A DNA stretch of 64,000 bases from Neoarius graeffei (Eukaryota > Chordata > Actinopteri > Siluriformes > Ariidae), in assembly GCF_027579695.1 (NCBI RefSeq), contig NC_083572.1, positions 13,290,915-13,354,914 of the forward strand, read 5' to 3'. The notes below the pieces were generated by a model, which ran no database searches, was not told the DNA's origin, and worked only from the letters and a program-made list of their open reading frames with translations. Both the position numbers and the translations under genes were made by a program. How positions within the stretch are numbered: the stretch's first letter is position 1; every line of letters starts with the position of its first letter. Positions 33,447 through 46,809 of this stretch are shown here, in pieces.

Positions 33447-34117
33447 ACCACCAGGTGTTGCTCGTTTCAGACTTAGCCCATTAAAGCTAATTTTTAAGCA
33501 ACAACAATAATAATAATGTCTTCTAACTTAGTTTTAACAGAAAATACACATTCTGTGTGAATTTTATTTTACTCATACCAATTAGTACAAGTAAACACGC
33601 ATTATGTTTGAATAAACTCTTCAGAATATCACTTAGTTCACTAAACACAGTGGTAAAGCTAAAATAAGGCTAGCCGCCATCTTTGAGCAGCTATCATATC
33701 ATAACGTACCTCTTTACAGTATATGGATAATGTTGATGAAATACACTGGCAGCAGTTTGAGTTTTATGCTTTATTTTTATTCAGACATTTAGAAAAGAGC
33801 TGATTTATTTAAGGTGTGTTTGGTTTTTAATGTGTGCACAATCAAATAGCACAATGTACGGGTTCCGTTTGAAAGGTTAGAGACCATGAAGTGTATATGG
33901 GTCTATTTTTTAATAAATCATTTACACTTTCTAAAACAGCATTGAGTCTTCGGGTTTATATTTACTCATTTTGAGTAACAGCATGAGGCAAAGACAAGTT
34001 GACGTATTCGTTCAACAGTTTGGTGGGGTCGCTTGCGGTCACAATAAGGCTCCATATTAGAGAATTGTGTGAGGTTATACAGTACTGTGTAAATGTCTTA
34101 GGCACTCCATTTATATA

Positions 34118-34257
34118 CCCATCCATCCATTATCCGCAACCGCTTATCCTTTGCAGGGTTGCAGGCTGACTATGGGCGAGAGGCGGGGTACACCCTGGAC
34201 AAGTCATCGCAGGGCTGACACATAGACACATAGACACGGTCAATTTAGAGCCACCAC
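34118..34257 (-). mobile_element. tRNA-headed SINE, 3' part of a split copy
   Basis: The 3' half of a minus-strand SINE. Its 5' half resumes at 35296. The break is at the SINE's own GGTTAACTGG site, where a TTAA-target element inserted. The outer flanks ATTTATATAC and GTTTATATAT look like a decayed duplication. Confidence 0.88.
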
Positions 34258-34261
34258 TTAA

Positions 34262-35291
34262 AGTGCCATTCCACCATTGGATGTATTCTTTGGCATAAAA
34301 TACAATATGTTTTGACAACATATATAAATGGTATCACTAGATAGAGAAATCTTTTAGCTTCAAAATGAGATATCAAACATAATTTTTTGACAACGACAAG
34401 TATATTAATTTTGCGACCAAAGTCACCTACCCTTTTAATTTCCGCGCGTGATGTCATCGGCAGGTTCCCCTTCTTGTGCACCACGTGACGTGGCACATAT
34501 TATCAGCAATGGCGGGTAGAACGCGCTAAAAATAATACCAATAAATCTAGCTAATACCAATAAATCTAGCTAACTGAAAGATTAACTCAAAATTTTCCGC
34601 AATTTTTTTGGCCCCCATATACGAGGAGAAATGACTCTCTCACTTTGGGGGTTTCCTGGTCTAAAAATAGACCGACACGTGGTACACAAGAAGGGGAACC
34701 TGCCGATGACATCACGTTTCACTACCGCGCGGAAATTAAAAGGGTAGGTGACTTTGGTCGCAAAATTAATATGCTTGTCGTTGTCAAAAAATTATGTTTG
34801 ATATATCATTTTGAAGGGCGGCACGGTGGTGTAGTGGTTAGCGCTTTCGCCTCACAGCAAGAAGGTCCTGGGTTCGAGCCCCAGGGCCGGCGAGGGCCTT
34901 TCTGTGTGGAGTTTGCATGTTCTCCCCGTGTCCGCGTGGGTTTCCTCCGGGTGCTCCGGTTTCCCCCACAGTCCAAAGACATGCAGGTTAGGTTAACTGG
35001 TGACTCTAAATTGACCGTAGGTGTGAATGTGAGTGTGAATGGTTGTCTGTGTCTATGTGTCAGCCCTGTGATGGCCTGGCGACTTGTCCAGGGTGTACCC
35101 CGCCTTTCGCCCGTAGTCAGCTGGGATAGGCTCCAGCTTGCCTGCGACCCTGTAGAAGGATAAAGCGGCTAGAGATAATGAGATGAGATGAGATGATATT
35201 TTGAAGCTAAAAGATTTCTCTGTCTAGTCATGTTGTCATAAAATATATTGTATTTTATGCCAAAGAATACATCCAATGGTGGAATGGCACT
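34262..35291. mobile_element. TTAA-flanked foldback element, copy 2
   Basis: Same family as 26480-27108, with identical ends AGTGCCATTCCACCATTGGA and TTAA at 34258-34261 and 35292-35295. It sits inside one SINE and contains another (34816-35196). This gives a three-layer order: outer SINE, then TTAA element, then inner SINE. Confidence 0.92.
34816..35196 (+). mobile_element. tRNA-headed SINE nested in a TTAA element
   Basis: Full-length plus-strand copy, starting GGGCGGCACGGTGG. It is flanked by ATTTTGAA on both sides, the target sequence also present in the uninterrupted copy 1 of the host element. Confidence 0.93.
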
Positions 35292-35295
35292 TTAA

Positions 35296-35474
35296 CCTAA
35301 CCTGCATGTCTTGAGACTGTAGGGGAAACCGGAGCACCCGGAGGAAACCCACACAGACACAGGGAGAACATGCAAACGCCACACAGAAAGGCCGTCGTCG
35401 GCCACTGGGCTCGAACCCAGGACCTTCTTGCTGTGAAGCAACAGTGCTAACCACTACACCACCGTGCCGCCCCC
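35296..35474 (-). mobile_element. tRNA-headed SINE, 5' part of a split copy
   Basis: Completes the copy begun at 34118. It contains the central domain, B box (in reverse GGGCTCGAACCC) and head GGGCGGCACGGTGG. Confidence 0.9.
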
Positions 35475-35543
35475 GTTTATATATTTTTTTTTCATGCAAA
35501 CTTTGTTATAGATTTCTATTTTATGGCTTCTACATTATCAAGT

Positions 35544-35917
35544 AGGCAGCACGGTGGTGTAGTGGTTAGCGCTGTCGCCTCACAGCAAGAAGGTCCGGGT
35601 TCGAGCCCCGTGGCCGGCGAGGGCCTTTCTGTGCAGAGTTTGCATGTTCTCCCCGTGTCCGCGTGGGTTTCTTCCGGGTGCTCCGGTTTCCCCCACAGTC
35701 CAAAGACATGCAGGTTAGGTTAACTGGGGACTCTAAATTGACTGTAGGTGTGAATGTGAGTGTGAATGGTTGTCTGTGTCTATGTGTCAGCCCTGTGATG
35801 ACCTGGCGACTTGTCCAGGGTGTACCCCGCCTTTCGCCCGTGGTCAGCTGGGATAGGCTCCAGCTTGCCTGCGACCCTGTAGAACAGGATAAAGCGGCTA
35901 CAGATAATGAGATGAGA
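35544..35917 (+). mobile_element. tRNA-headed SINE, full length
   Basis: Plus-strand copy whose head reads AGGCAGCACGG. The flanking 12-mers ACATTATCAAGT and ACATCATCGAGT match at 10 of 12. Confidence 0.93.
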
Positions 35918-35998
35918 CATCATCGAGTCAGTACAAAAACATTTTAGAGTTCCAAACGTTCGTTTTCCAGCACAAAATTAAATGTTACAGAAAAAAAA

Positions 35999-36577
35999 AT
36001 GTATCTGAGCAGCACATTACATAAGAGAGCACTTTTCAGATTAAAAAAAGAAAACATAATGAAGGCTAGGGAGTGTGACAGTCAAAGTGTCCAGAAGAAC
36101 TATTGCTGGTTCTGCAAGATGCTCAGTAAAACCTACAGCTCATTTCCTTATAAAACTGCACTCACTGGACCTGAGACGAAGCAAAGACTCATCTCACGCC
36201 AAATATTGACTTTGTTTCGTTTAGAGGCCCTCTCTCTCTCTCTTGCAAAAATGCTTGTCACCAAACTCCAATGTGTCACCAAAAGGCGTGGGACGCATAT
36301 TAACGGGTGCAGATATATTCGGCACGCGTTTTTCTCGATCTGGCAACAGTTTGGCGACAAACTGTCAACATTTAATGTCAGAAAACTGAATTTTATTCCG
36401 TCAACCGGTCTTCATCACGACACATTTATAGTGGAGCCCCTGCGGAGCCCCATAGGCATAGTGTGTGGATACATAAAGAAACCCATCGAGTTGTTTTCCG
36501 ATGGTTTCGGTCCTGTGTGCACGTGCCTGCCACCACAGGAAACCCAACAACTAGTGAAGTGTGAAGTAGAGAAGTAG
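35999..36577 (+). other. 192-codon open frame of unknown nature
   Basis: It starts MYLSSTLHKRALFRLKKE and ends PQETQQLVKCEVEK. I recognise no family, signal peptide or membrane segment. A CWFCKMLSKTYSSFPYKT segment has two Cys but no complete zinc-finger pattern. The part at LVTKLQCVTKRRGTHINGC and following is repeated at DNA level about 540 bp downstream (36790-36920), where the frame is broken (LVTKLQEILKHGVSING). It may be the relic of a mobile element's gene or a chance frame. It lies between the two Tc1-like ends of 34080-38514. Confidence 0.3.
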
Positions 36578-36984
36578 TCAGGACAGTATAGTAGTGAGTA
36601 ACTTGTCGCCCGACGTTTTGTACAACATAAGGAAACAGTATAGTAACTATAACAGTAAAGAAATTAAACGAAAGAGGCTGGCCATTATAAGAAAATTCTA
36701 CAACCCAGAAACAGATGGGAGCACCGCTTTTAGGCCGTGCCTAAATCTATACATTATAGAGATTAACTTCCGCGGATTCGTGACCATTCTTGTCACCAAA
36801 CTCCAGGAAATACTAAAGCATGGGGTGAGCATTAATGGGTGAAAATATATTGGGGATGCCCTTTTCTCGACCTGGCTACAGTTTGGATACAATCTGTCAA
36901 CATTTCATACAAGAAAAGTGGCATCTATCCAGCCACCATGGCAGTGGCTGAATGGGCTGGATTTCTCTGAGAACGTATTCCATT

Positions 36985-38030
36985 TGTGTTCTCGTTTAAC
37001 ATATTGGGGATTATTACCTCGCCCGGGACGGAGTCCACCGGGGGCGAGGTATTGTTTTCGGTGGGGTTACTTTGTTTGTTTTGTTCGCAACATTACGGGA
37101 AAATGGCTGGACCAATCTTCATGAAACTTTCAGGATAGATGAGCATTGGTCTCAAATAGAACCTCCAACATTTTCAGGCTCATCCGGTCAAGGTCACCAA
37201 AAAGGTCAAAATCGTCTTTTTTTCCCACGATATCTTCCTTCATATTCACTTCAAACCAATTCCAAAATATTCATCTTTCAATTCTGCTTCCACTGATAGG
37301 CTACATGATGGGGTATCTTCTCATGGTTTTCTTAGCAGTTGGGGGTCAAGGTCATTGCTAAAGTTTGCAAATTTCCATTATAACTCGAAAACGGTTAGAT
37401 ATAGAGAGATGTTTATCATTATCAACATATAGGAAGTCATATATGGGCTTTCATTTAGCACCATGACCTTTTGACCTTGTTTGTTTGCGTGTCTGTCTGT
37501 TAACAATCTAGTGTCTAGATGGATACACCGATTGACTTCAAATTTTCAGGGTAGGTAGGCAATGGTCTGTAGGTTATCTGATTAAATTTTGGGGGTAATC
37601 GGGTCAAGGTCACAGGAAAGGTCAACCTTTTGGTCAAAACAACATTTTCCATTATAACTCAAAAACAGTTGCTGATAGACAAATGTTTACTATTATGAGC
37701 ACATAGGAACTCCCATATGGCCTTTTATTTGGTACCATGATCTTTGACCTTGAAAGGTCAAACTCAAGGTCACAGATTTTCAGAGGGTTATAACTTGAAA
37801 ACGGTTGATGGTAGACAGATGTTTATCATTATCAACTTATTGGAAGTGCCATATGGACTTTCATGTGGCACCATGACCTTTGACCATGATGACTTTGAAA
37901 TGTGAAACTCAAGGTCATGGATTTTCATAGGACTATAACCTGACAACTGAGAAATATTACCATTATCAACATATAGGTATAAAATAAGTGCTGCCGGGCG
38001 ATGCTTGTTTTGCCTGGCAACACTTGTTTC
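36985..38030. repeat. Dispersed repeat with internal ~135-bp modules
   Basis: Begins ACCTCGCCCGGGACGGAGTC and GGGGGCGAGGTATTGTTTTC, which form a CCTCGCCC/GGGCGAGG hairpin. Three to four modules follow, each with a TATAACTxGAAAACxGTT core, TTTATCATTATCAACATAT and a CATGACCTTTGACCTTG segment (near 37378, 37651, 37787 and 37930). It closes with GCCGGGCGATGCTTGTTTTG and CCTGGCAACACTTGTTT. No coding frame. It looks like a known type of fish and invertebrate repeat whose class I cannot name. Confidence 0.7.
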
Positions 38031-39346
38031 TGCTGAAATGCCAAAAATGCCTTGAAACAAAAACTTGAAACACTTGATATTCCTCTTCCATTGTGTAACG
38101 TAATGTTCTGGATCTCATCGACGCTACGTGTAACTATAAGGCTAATGGCATCGACAGTATAGATTGGCCTTCTCTCTTGCTTCCAATGGTGAAAATGACA
38201 AAGAATTATGACAGGTCAGCAGACTGATCTGCTTTTTTTTTTTTCCTTCTTTGAATGCCATAAGAAGTTTTTTTTGACAGAAAATGTGATTAAACTTCCA
38301 GAAAAAAAATCATAGAAAAATCTAGGTAACTGACCATTCATGACGGCTGCATGACCACCTAAAAAAATGCTGTCGGGCCTCGTGTTCCTTGAACACATTT
38401 CTAGTTTATTATGGCAATTTTTTTTAATAGTGAAACATTTCATGTCATTATTTTTAAGCCATTTTTGGTCCACAGTATTTCTTTACAAGTGCCTAAGACT
38501 TGTGCGCAGTACTGTATATCTTACAGCAAAAAGGTAAATCCTGTAAGTAGGTAACATAAGCTCCTTTTGTGTGCATACTCCTGACAGGCTCAGAATTCAT
38601 TCATTCAGTTTTTAACTTCCACAACTCTTAAGGCTGGCTTTCCAATACATATATTTGTAATGTTTTTGTCATGTCTTGACTCTGACTGAATTACATGGAC
38701 AGATGAAACCCCGGTTTATCATCATTTTGAAAACGGTCTTGAGAAGAATGGTCTTCTTCTGGAAAGCAATATCACCAACCAGCAATCACTTCAATTTCTT
38801 TAGCCCTTTATCCTCAGACGGATGAATGGAAATGAGTTTAACATATCGTTAAAAAAATACAATATGCTAAAAAAAAAGAAAAGAAAAAAAACCCCAAAAT
38901 GAACGTCAGAATTACATTTATATTGAGATTCAGTTCACTTTCACTCACTCACTCACTCACATGTATAAGGAAATATAAAAATTGTGCGTCTGACTGATGT
39001 GCGTAACACAAAATGTCACCTTTGGAAATTTTACAATGCTAAAGCAGAACTGAGATGATTCTAGAACTTCCCATCCAAGCTGTTCAACCATCAAACTTAA
39101 TTTCCAAATGCATTTCTATGTTCATGACCAAAGGACCAAGTGCTTTTCATGATCCAGATGTTGTGCATTTCTGAAACATCATTCATTCAGCATGTGTGAA
39201 TTCTCTGGACACACTTGAAAAGAGAAAAATCAGACTGATGTTTGGTTCTCTGCACTGCTCTTCAGTCCTTTAAATATGAGACTCTCTGTCATCTTGAGAA
39301 CACGTGTCTCCCATGTTTGCTTGGCCTTTCCTTCAGCCCTCTTTTC
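38031..39346 (-). other. fdx2 3' flank, probable 3' UTR
   Basis: Mostly unique DNA downstream of the fdx2 stop, with a (TCAC)n run near 38940-38960. An AATAAA on the minus strand occurs near 38406-38411, but I cannot tie it to the transcript end. Confidence 0.4.
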
Positions 39347-39505
<159 letters not shown>

Positions 39506-39789
39506 TTAGAGGTTAAAAGATGTTACAAAGCACATGAGATGCATAGCATATGCATTTGAAAAGATGGTCTAAACTCAGTATAGCGTAAGAAAAGCATTTC
39601 TACAACTTATAAAAGGAAAATTAAACATGTGAATAATTAATGCAAGCTAACTGTCCTTAATTAGCATCGCAGACCCCTTGCACATGACGTCACGCATCAC
39701 GTGATAATTTCAACTGGGGGGCAAACAGACACCGTCTTTCCTCATTTTTTGGTTGGTCCAATCGTTCAAATAGAGAAATAGGTAAAAGG

Positions 39790-39957
39790 TATTACCGTCT
39801 ACCTGCTATCAAGAAAAATATTAACAAAGAGAAGCAAATGCTTCAAGAGCAACAAAGAAATGAGCGGTTAAAAAGAGAATACGATGAGAAGAGCTAAGCC
39901 TGAAAACTCCAGAGAAATCCACGTTTGTAGTGATCATTTTATTTCAGGTAAGTCAGA
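39790..39957 (+). pseudogene. THAP zinc-finger exon relic
   Basis: One frame reads YYRLPAIKKNINKEKQML, then EQQRNERLKREYDEK, then a stop. After a one-base shift it continues KPENSREIHVCSDHFISG. The ending V-C-S-x-H-F is the Cys-His half of the C2CH THAP finger, and YRLPAIK the usual linker. It ends at GGTAAGT, a consensus donor, so it was an exon. The first Cys pair is lost. THAP domains are DNA-binding domains shared with P-element-type transposases. Confidence 0.72.
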
Positions 39958-40501
39958 AACGAGTATAGAAGAGTTTGCATAAGAATCTCGTTTTATTTCT
40001 GGTCACATTCGAGTTAGCTTCTTCGTGAAAGTTTTTTTTTTTTAACAGAGACTTCCTTTATTCGACATGAAAAACCCAGATCAGGCACCAAATAAACAAC
40101 TTGAAGGGGGGGAAAAAAAACCAACAAGGAGCGACATGCGTGATGTATCCTGAAAGAACAGAACAGATTAAGAGCAGAGAGCGCTGAAGGTTTGTTTCTG
40201 TGCAAAGTCCTGTGCAAAAAAAAAAAAATCACCATGGAGCCTGAGTATAGTAATGACCCTACAGTTCGAGAGAGTTCTACACAAATACACTGAACTTTAC
40301 AACAGCTGCATGGATGTGAAATGAAAATGAAAAAAAAAATCAATCAATTAAGGCAGGAAAAAGTATTTTGGATAAAATTGTTACTCTCCGTTACATCCTT
40401 ATCAACCTGTGTGACTCAGCTATGCCTTTGAATAAAGAATAAATGAAGAGGGAACTGAACATTAACCATTTATTTAAATTATTATTATAAGCATGATTAT
40501 A

Positions 40502-40877
40502 GGCGGCACGGTGGTGTAGTGGTTAGCGCTGTTGCCTCACAGCAAGAAGGTCCGGGTTCGAACCCCGTGGCCGGCGAGGGCCTTTCTGTGCGGAGTTTGC
40601 ATGTTCTCCCCGTGTCTGCGTGGGTTTCCTCCGGGTGCTCCGGTTTCCCCCACAGTCCAAAGACATGCAGGTTAGGTTAACTGGTGACTCTAAATTGACC
40701 GTAGGTGTGAATGTGAGTGTGAATGGTTGTCTGTGTCTGTGTGTCGGCCCTGTGATGACCTGGCGACTTGTCCAGGGTGTACCCTGCCTTTCGCCCGTAG
40801 TCAGCTGGGATAGGCACCAGCTTGCCTGCGACCCTGCAGAACAGGATAAAGCGGCTAGAGATAATGAGATGAGATGA
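40502..40877 (+). mobile_element. tRNA-headed SINE, full length
   Basis: Plus-strand copy with exact 11-bp duplications GCATGATTATA (40491-40501 and 40878-40888). It interrupts the THAP-bearing element in the last fdx2 intron. Confidence 0.95.
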
Positions 40878-41029
40878 GCATGATTATAGTTATACAGTAA
40901 CTATCGCTACAACTGGAATGTGTGGATTCTGTTAGCGTTTGTAATTATTGTACCATCCGCTATTCTATAAAATTAAAATAAAATCTGACAATATTAACTG
41001 AAAGTCTAGAGCAAGATATTTTGTTATTT

Positions 41030-41534
41030 TACAAAAAAATAACACTTCGGATATTGTTTTAACAAATGATAAATATCACTGTATAAATTGTAGAGTGCAA
41101 ATAGCTGTGTAACTAGATGTCCTTGGGGTTGTTGAGACATGGAGGGGTGGGAATACCATCTAGCCCACGGTTCAGGTAGGAGTCCTTCGAGACTAAACGC
41201 TTTGGCTTTCGCAACATTCTTTTCCCAAAAGCTGATGTTAAGGAAAAAGTCTTTACACAAAGGTTTTCTTGTTTTGTAGTTTAACTGATCTTCCGTGTCA
41301 GGACTCTTTGAAGAAGAAGAAAAAGAAAAAAAGGTACATTCCAGCATCCATGTAGCTAACGCTAGGCCACAAATCTACATCACTCCAGTTGTTTCAAGGA
41401 ATTTTGCACAGCTCATAAAACACTAGTAAATGTAATTTCGTGTATATTGCTTCTTTCTGACTAAGATTATCCAAGTAACCCGGTAAAGGAGCTTTTTTAG
41501 CTGTAGTTTTCCTTGGACGACAGATGTCGGACAT
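41030..41534 (-). pseudogene. Transposon-encoded exon relic (YLD...W...Y type)
   Basis: From ATG at 41534: MSDICRPRKTTAKKAPLPGY, then LDNLSQKEA, then NNWSDVDLWPSVSYMDAGMY after one in-frame stop. After a frameshift in a T-rich tract the frame at 41347 continues DTEDQLNYKTRKPLCKDFF. The pattern YLDxLS...W...D...WP.V.Y.D...YL followed by YT.E.L..YK..E....F resembles a protein encoded in many copies in fish genomes, often with a C-terminal SWIM-type region. The name of that family is uncertain to me. It faces the THAP exon from the other end of the same element. Confidence 0.55.
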
Positions 41535-41832
41535 CTTCAATATCGCTCGTCTTCAGTATGGAAATAAAGTTCGCATGTCCCCCAGGACAAGCGTTGCGAC
41601 GATTACCAACGTAAATGTGACGTCAATGCAAGGGATCTATACCTACTCCTGATAACGCCTGGCTAATTAAATTAATATATTGACTACTGCCAATATTTGC
41701 AAATTATGCACATTTATTTGATAAAACAAGTCCAGGTACAAGGAAGGTGCTGAATATTGGTACAAATACTGAGAGCTGAAGGAATTAAAAAAAAAAAAAG
41801 TGCCTATATAACTATAAATGTACTGAGAATTA

Positions 41833-41943
<111 letters not shown>

Positions 41944-42221
41944 TCATGATTTTCCACAAACTCAAAAGGCAACCTGAGCAGCTCCTTTGTAAGTGGAAAA
42001 CAAAATGGATCTTTGGATTTATATTAAAACGAACATGTCATTTTACAGCACAGCACGTCACAGATTTTTTTTTTTAAATGCTTGAGAATATTAATGTATT
42101 AAGGGAACAATAATTTACAAAACATGAAAAAGAACCGAAGTCTAAAAGTGAGACCGAAGGTTGCCCTTCATTTCATTAGCTTAGATATGAAATTGATAAT
42201 ACGTCATGCCAGAATGACCTA

Positions 42222-44794
<2,573 letters not shown>

Positions 44795-44905
44795 CAGAAA
44801 TTGCACCCATGATGTTGTGTAAATGAATACATCGTTATAATATGGACGAAATAAAATATTGCAATCATGTTATTATAGTGTATATTCTACATAGAAGGGA
44901 CGCAC

Positions 44906-44960
44906 ACATCCTCATCTGGATCTTCTACCGTCGAACCACCTTCCTCACTCTGATGCCGAC
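44906..44960 (-). CDS. fdx2: fdx2, exon upstream of the ferredoxin core
   Basis: A 55-nt exon: RHQSEEGGSTVEDPDEDV. It is the acidic spacer between the transit peptide and the ferredoxin domain, ending with the first two bases of Val, the phase required by the exon at 42357. The acceptor TATCGTTACAG ends at 44961. The donor GTGCGT at 44905 is acceptable but not optimal. Human FDX2 has a similar acidic/Gly linker (ending GDV) at this place. The exon with the start codon and mitochondrial presequence should lie at higher coordinates and was not found. Confidence 0.85.
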
Positions 44961-45394
44961 CTGTAACGATAAAAACCATATGATGAAGATGGTAAAATCA
45001 GGAGAATACATCTACAAATACATCCAAGTGCATGGAGGAGACTTTCTCTTCTCAGCCAGTCATCATGACATTTCCCTGTACATCCTAAATGTTATGTAAA
45101 AGAGCTTGGAAGAAAAAAACATGATACAAATTATGATGGTCATAAGTCATGGATGATGAACCTTTGGCTATCGATCAGCAAGGGTTACTGTACTGAATGG
45201 TTTGGGTCTGATGAATTTATCCATGACTGAAAGCCTTAACTTTCGCAATGTTTGTTTGCTTTTTTAATTAGTTGTTTAAGCACATTTGCAATCTGAGAGG
45301 AAAATCAGCAAGTCCAGGTTCAAGGCCACGATCCTCTCTTAGAAATGAGCGGGATGCTCTCTTCAGGTGAGAGGAGAGACCGTGGTGGAGGAGT
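44961..45394. other. fdx2 intron, no exon seen
   Basis: Unique DNA. No frame with an Arg-rich presequence followed by a matching donor was found. Confidence 0.4.
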
Positions 45395-45849
45395 TTAAAG
45401 GGATAGTTCAGGATTTTTGACATGAATCTGTATGGCATCCCCATCAATAGCGTCGTGCAAACACACTGACTTACCCCTGACAGCATCCTGTGAGTCCAGT
45501 TCTTGTCCAGTTTTGGTCCAGACGAAAGTAGTCCGGCAAGTTTGTTGGGGTCACGAAAGTAAAACGTTTTTCGTCTCAAAACAGTATGTGTTCAAAAGAG
45601 TGATATATTTGCATCACAAAACCGTTGCCAAATAAAAAAAGTCAGACCTCGAAATCGCTTGGCACTATTTTCTCTCCCTCGGTATCACTGCGCGCTGTTA
45701 TGTTGACATCTGCGCAGGAATCAACACCTTTCCCATTGTTTGGCAGTGATTAGGAGTTCAGATCAGCAGCGCTAACAAGCTAATTTGAGAGCATGAACAG
45801 CGACAAATTTATCACCTTCTATAACCTATACAATAATATATTTGTGAAA

Positions 45850-45936
45850 ATGGTGCGCACTTGCGACTATCCAGGCTGTAGCAACAAAGATGCGGCTGAA
45901 TCTCCGCACACATTTCACCGTCGTAGTCAGACATGT
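45850..45936 (+). pseudogene. THAP-domain N-terminus inside a TTAA element
   Basis: MVRTCDYPGCSNKDAAESPH then TFHRRSQTC. C-x4-C near the start followed by FHR is the beginning of a THAP finger. The rest of the domain (the W and the C..H pair) is not present before the next insertion. It is the only coding trace in this element. Confidence 0.6.
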
Positions 45937-45966
45937 TGTCGCTAACTTTGCTAGCAGTAAACAATG

Positions 45967-46809
45967 TAGTGATGTGTCAGTCGCGAACGATCCGGTTCAA
46001 AGAGCCGGCTCTTTGAAGTGAACGGTGGGAGCCGAATTAGTTTTTTGTCCTTAGGTGCCTCAGAGAGAGAGAGAGAGAGTTCAGCTCAGCTGAAGGATGA
46101 TTGTCTATTTGACAACCATGATCATTGTTTTGTTGCCGTGAATTCCTAAAGCTCATGATATAAATTGTCGCTCATAAATTGACAGGTTCGGTCGGCAACC
46201 GCCTTGGCATGGCCAGATTAATCTGCGGTATACAACGAGACAGCGGTCATTATAAAAGGAGCATATTTGCTGTTCCAGTGGCTTCTCATTACTGGTGGAG
46301 CAGAGTGCGACACTTTTTTCTCTTTTTACATGCGCTCAAGGTGCCACATATTTTGTTGCACATTGTTCTGTGTTTGTTAAAATAATTTCCAACTTTGCTT
46401 CATAGTTTCTTAGGCCTGATTTATACTTCATAATTTATTTTGTGGCATTTTGTTCAAGGTCAAGTGTGAAATAAAGCCATAAAGGATAAACAGTTGATGT
46501 CTTCTGTGTATTTTATATTGGTAATATAACACCGTTTTGCATTATGTTTGTGAGAAAATAATTTATTAATTGGTAAGCAAGTTTTATTTCTATAGCTAGA
46601 ACATTGTTACACTGCTATACTTTACAAAGCTTTACAATGGCTACAAAAACTAAAAAATAAAATGGAAAACATCCTATTGATAAAATATAAATAATAATGT
46701 AATTAATTAACTAGTTAATTGCAGCAATTAAATCAAAAATAAAATCTCAGGAGCCGTTTGGGAGCCGAAAGAGACGGCTCCCGAAAAAGAGCCGAAATTC
46801 CCATCACTA
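45967..46809. mobile_element. hAT-like element nested in the TTAA element
   Basis: TAGTGATG and CATCACTA ends. Just inside, both ends carry GAGCCG-rich sequence (CAAAGAGCCGGCTCTTTG on the left; GGAGCCGTTTGGGAGCCG and AAAAAGAGCCGAAATTCC on the right). The flanks AAACAATG and AAATGAAT are similar but not identical. There is a GA run at 46063-46079 and no transposase. Confidence 0.7.

Larger units (their letters stand above)
32744..34079. other. Unique intergenic DNA with possible control sites
   Basis: No exon seen. It contains a short CG/CA run (33023-33040), a perfect CRE palindrome, paired E-boxes and an AAGATGGCGGC motif on the minus strand (33673-33684). These lie between the fdx2 3' end and the zglp1 coding exons. 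Confidence 0.5.
34080..38514. mobile_element. Ends of a Tc1-like element, 4.4 kb apart
   Basis: CAGTACTGTGTAAATGTCTT then AGGCAC at 34080 and, in reverse complement, CAGTACTGCGCACAAGTCTT then AGGCAC ending at 38514. Both abut TA. The interval is filled with two SINE copies plus a split one, a TTAA element, an unidentified repeat-associated ORF region and a 1-kb repeat. No transposase is visible. It could be one old element inflated by insertions, or two unrelated ends. Confidence 0.55.
39671..41638. mobile_element. TIR element with THAP and second-gene relics, in an fdx2 intron
   Basis: The ends AGACCCCTTGCACATGACGT and, in reverse complement, AGATCCCTTGCATTGACGTC match after one gap, then both read CAC. 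Inside the left end is a degraded THAP exon (39790-39957, plus strand). Inside the right end is a different degraded coding exon on the minus strand (41534-41030). A SINE is inserted at 40502-40877. It is a decayed copy, probably a deletion derivative of a larger autonomous element. Confidence 0.65.
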
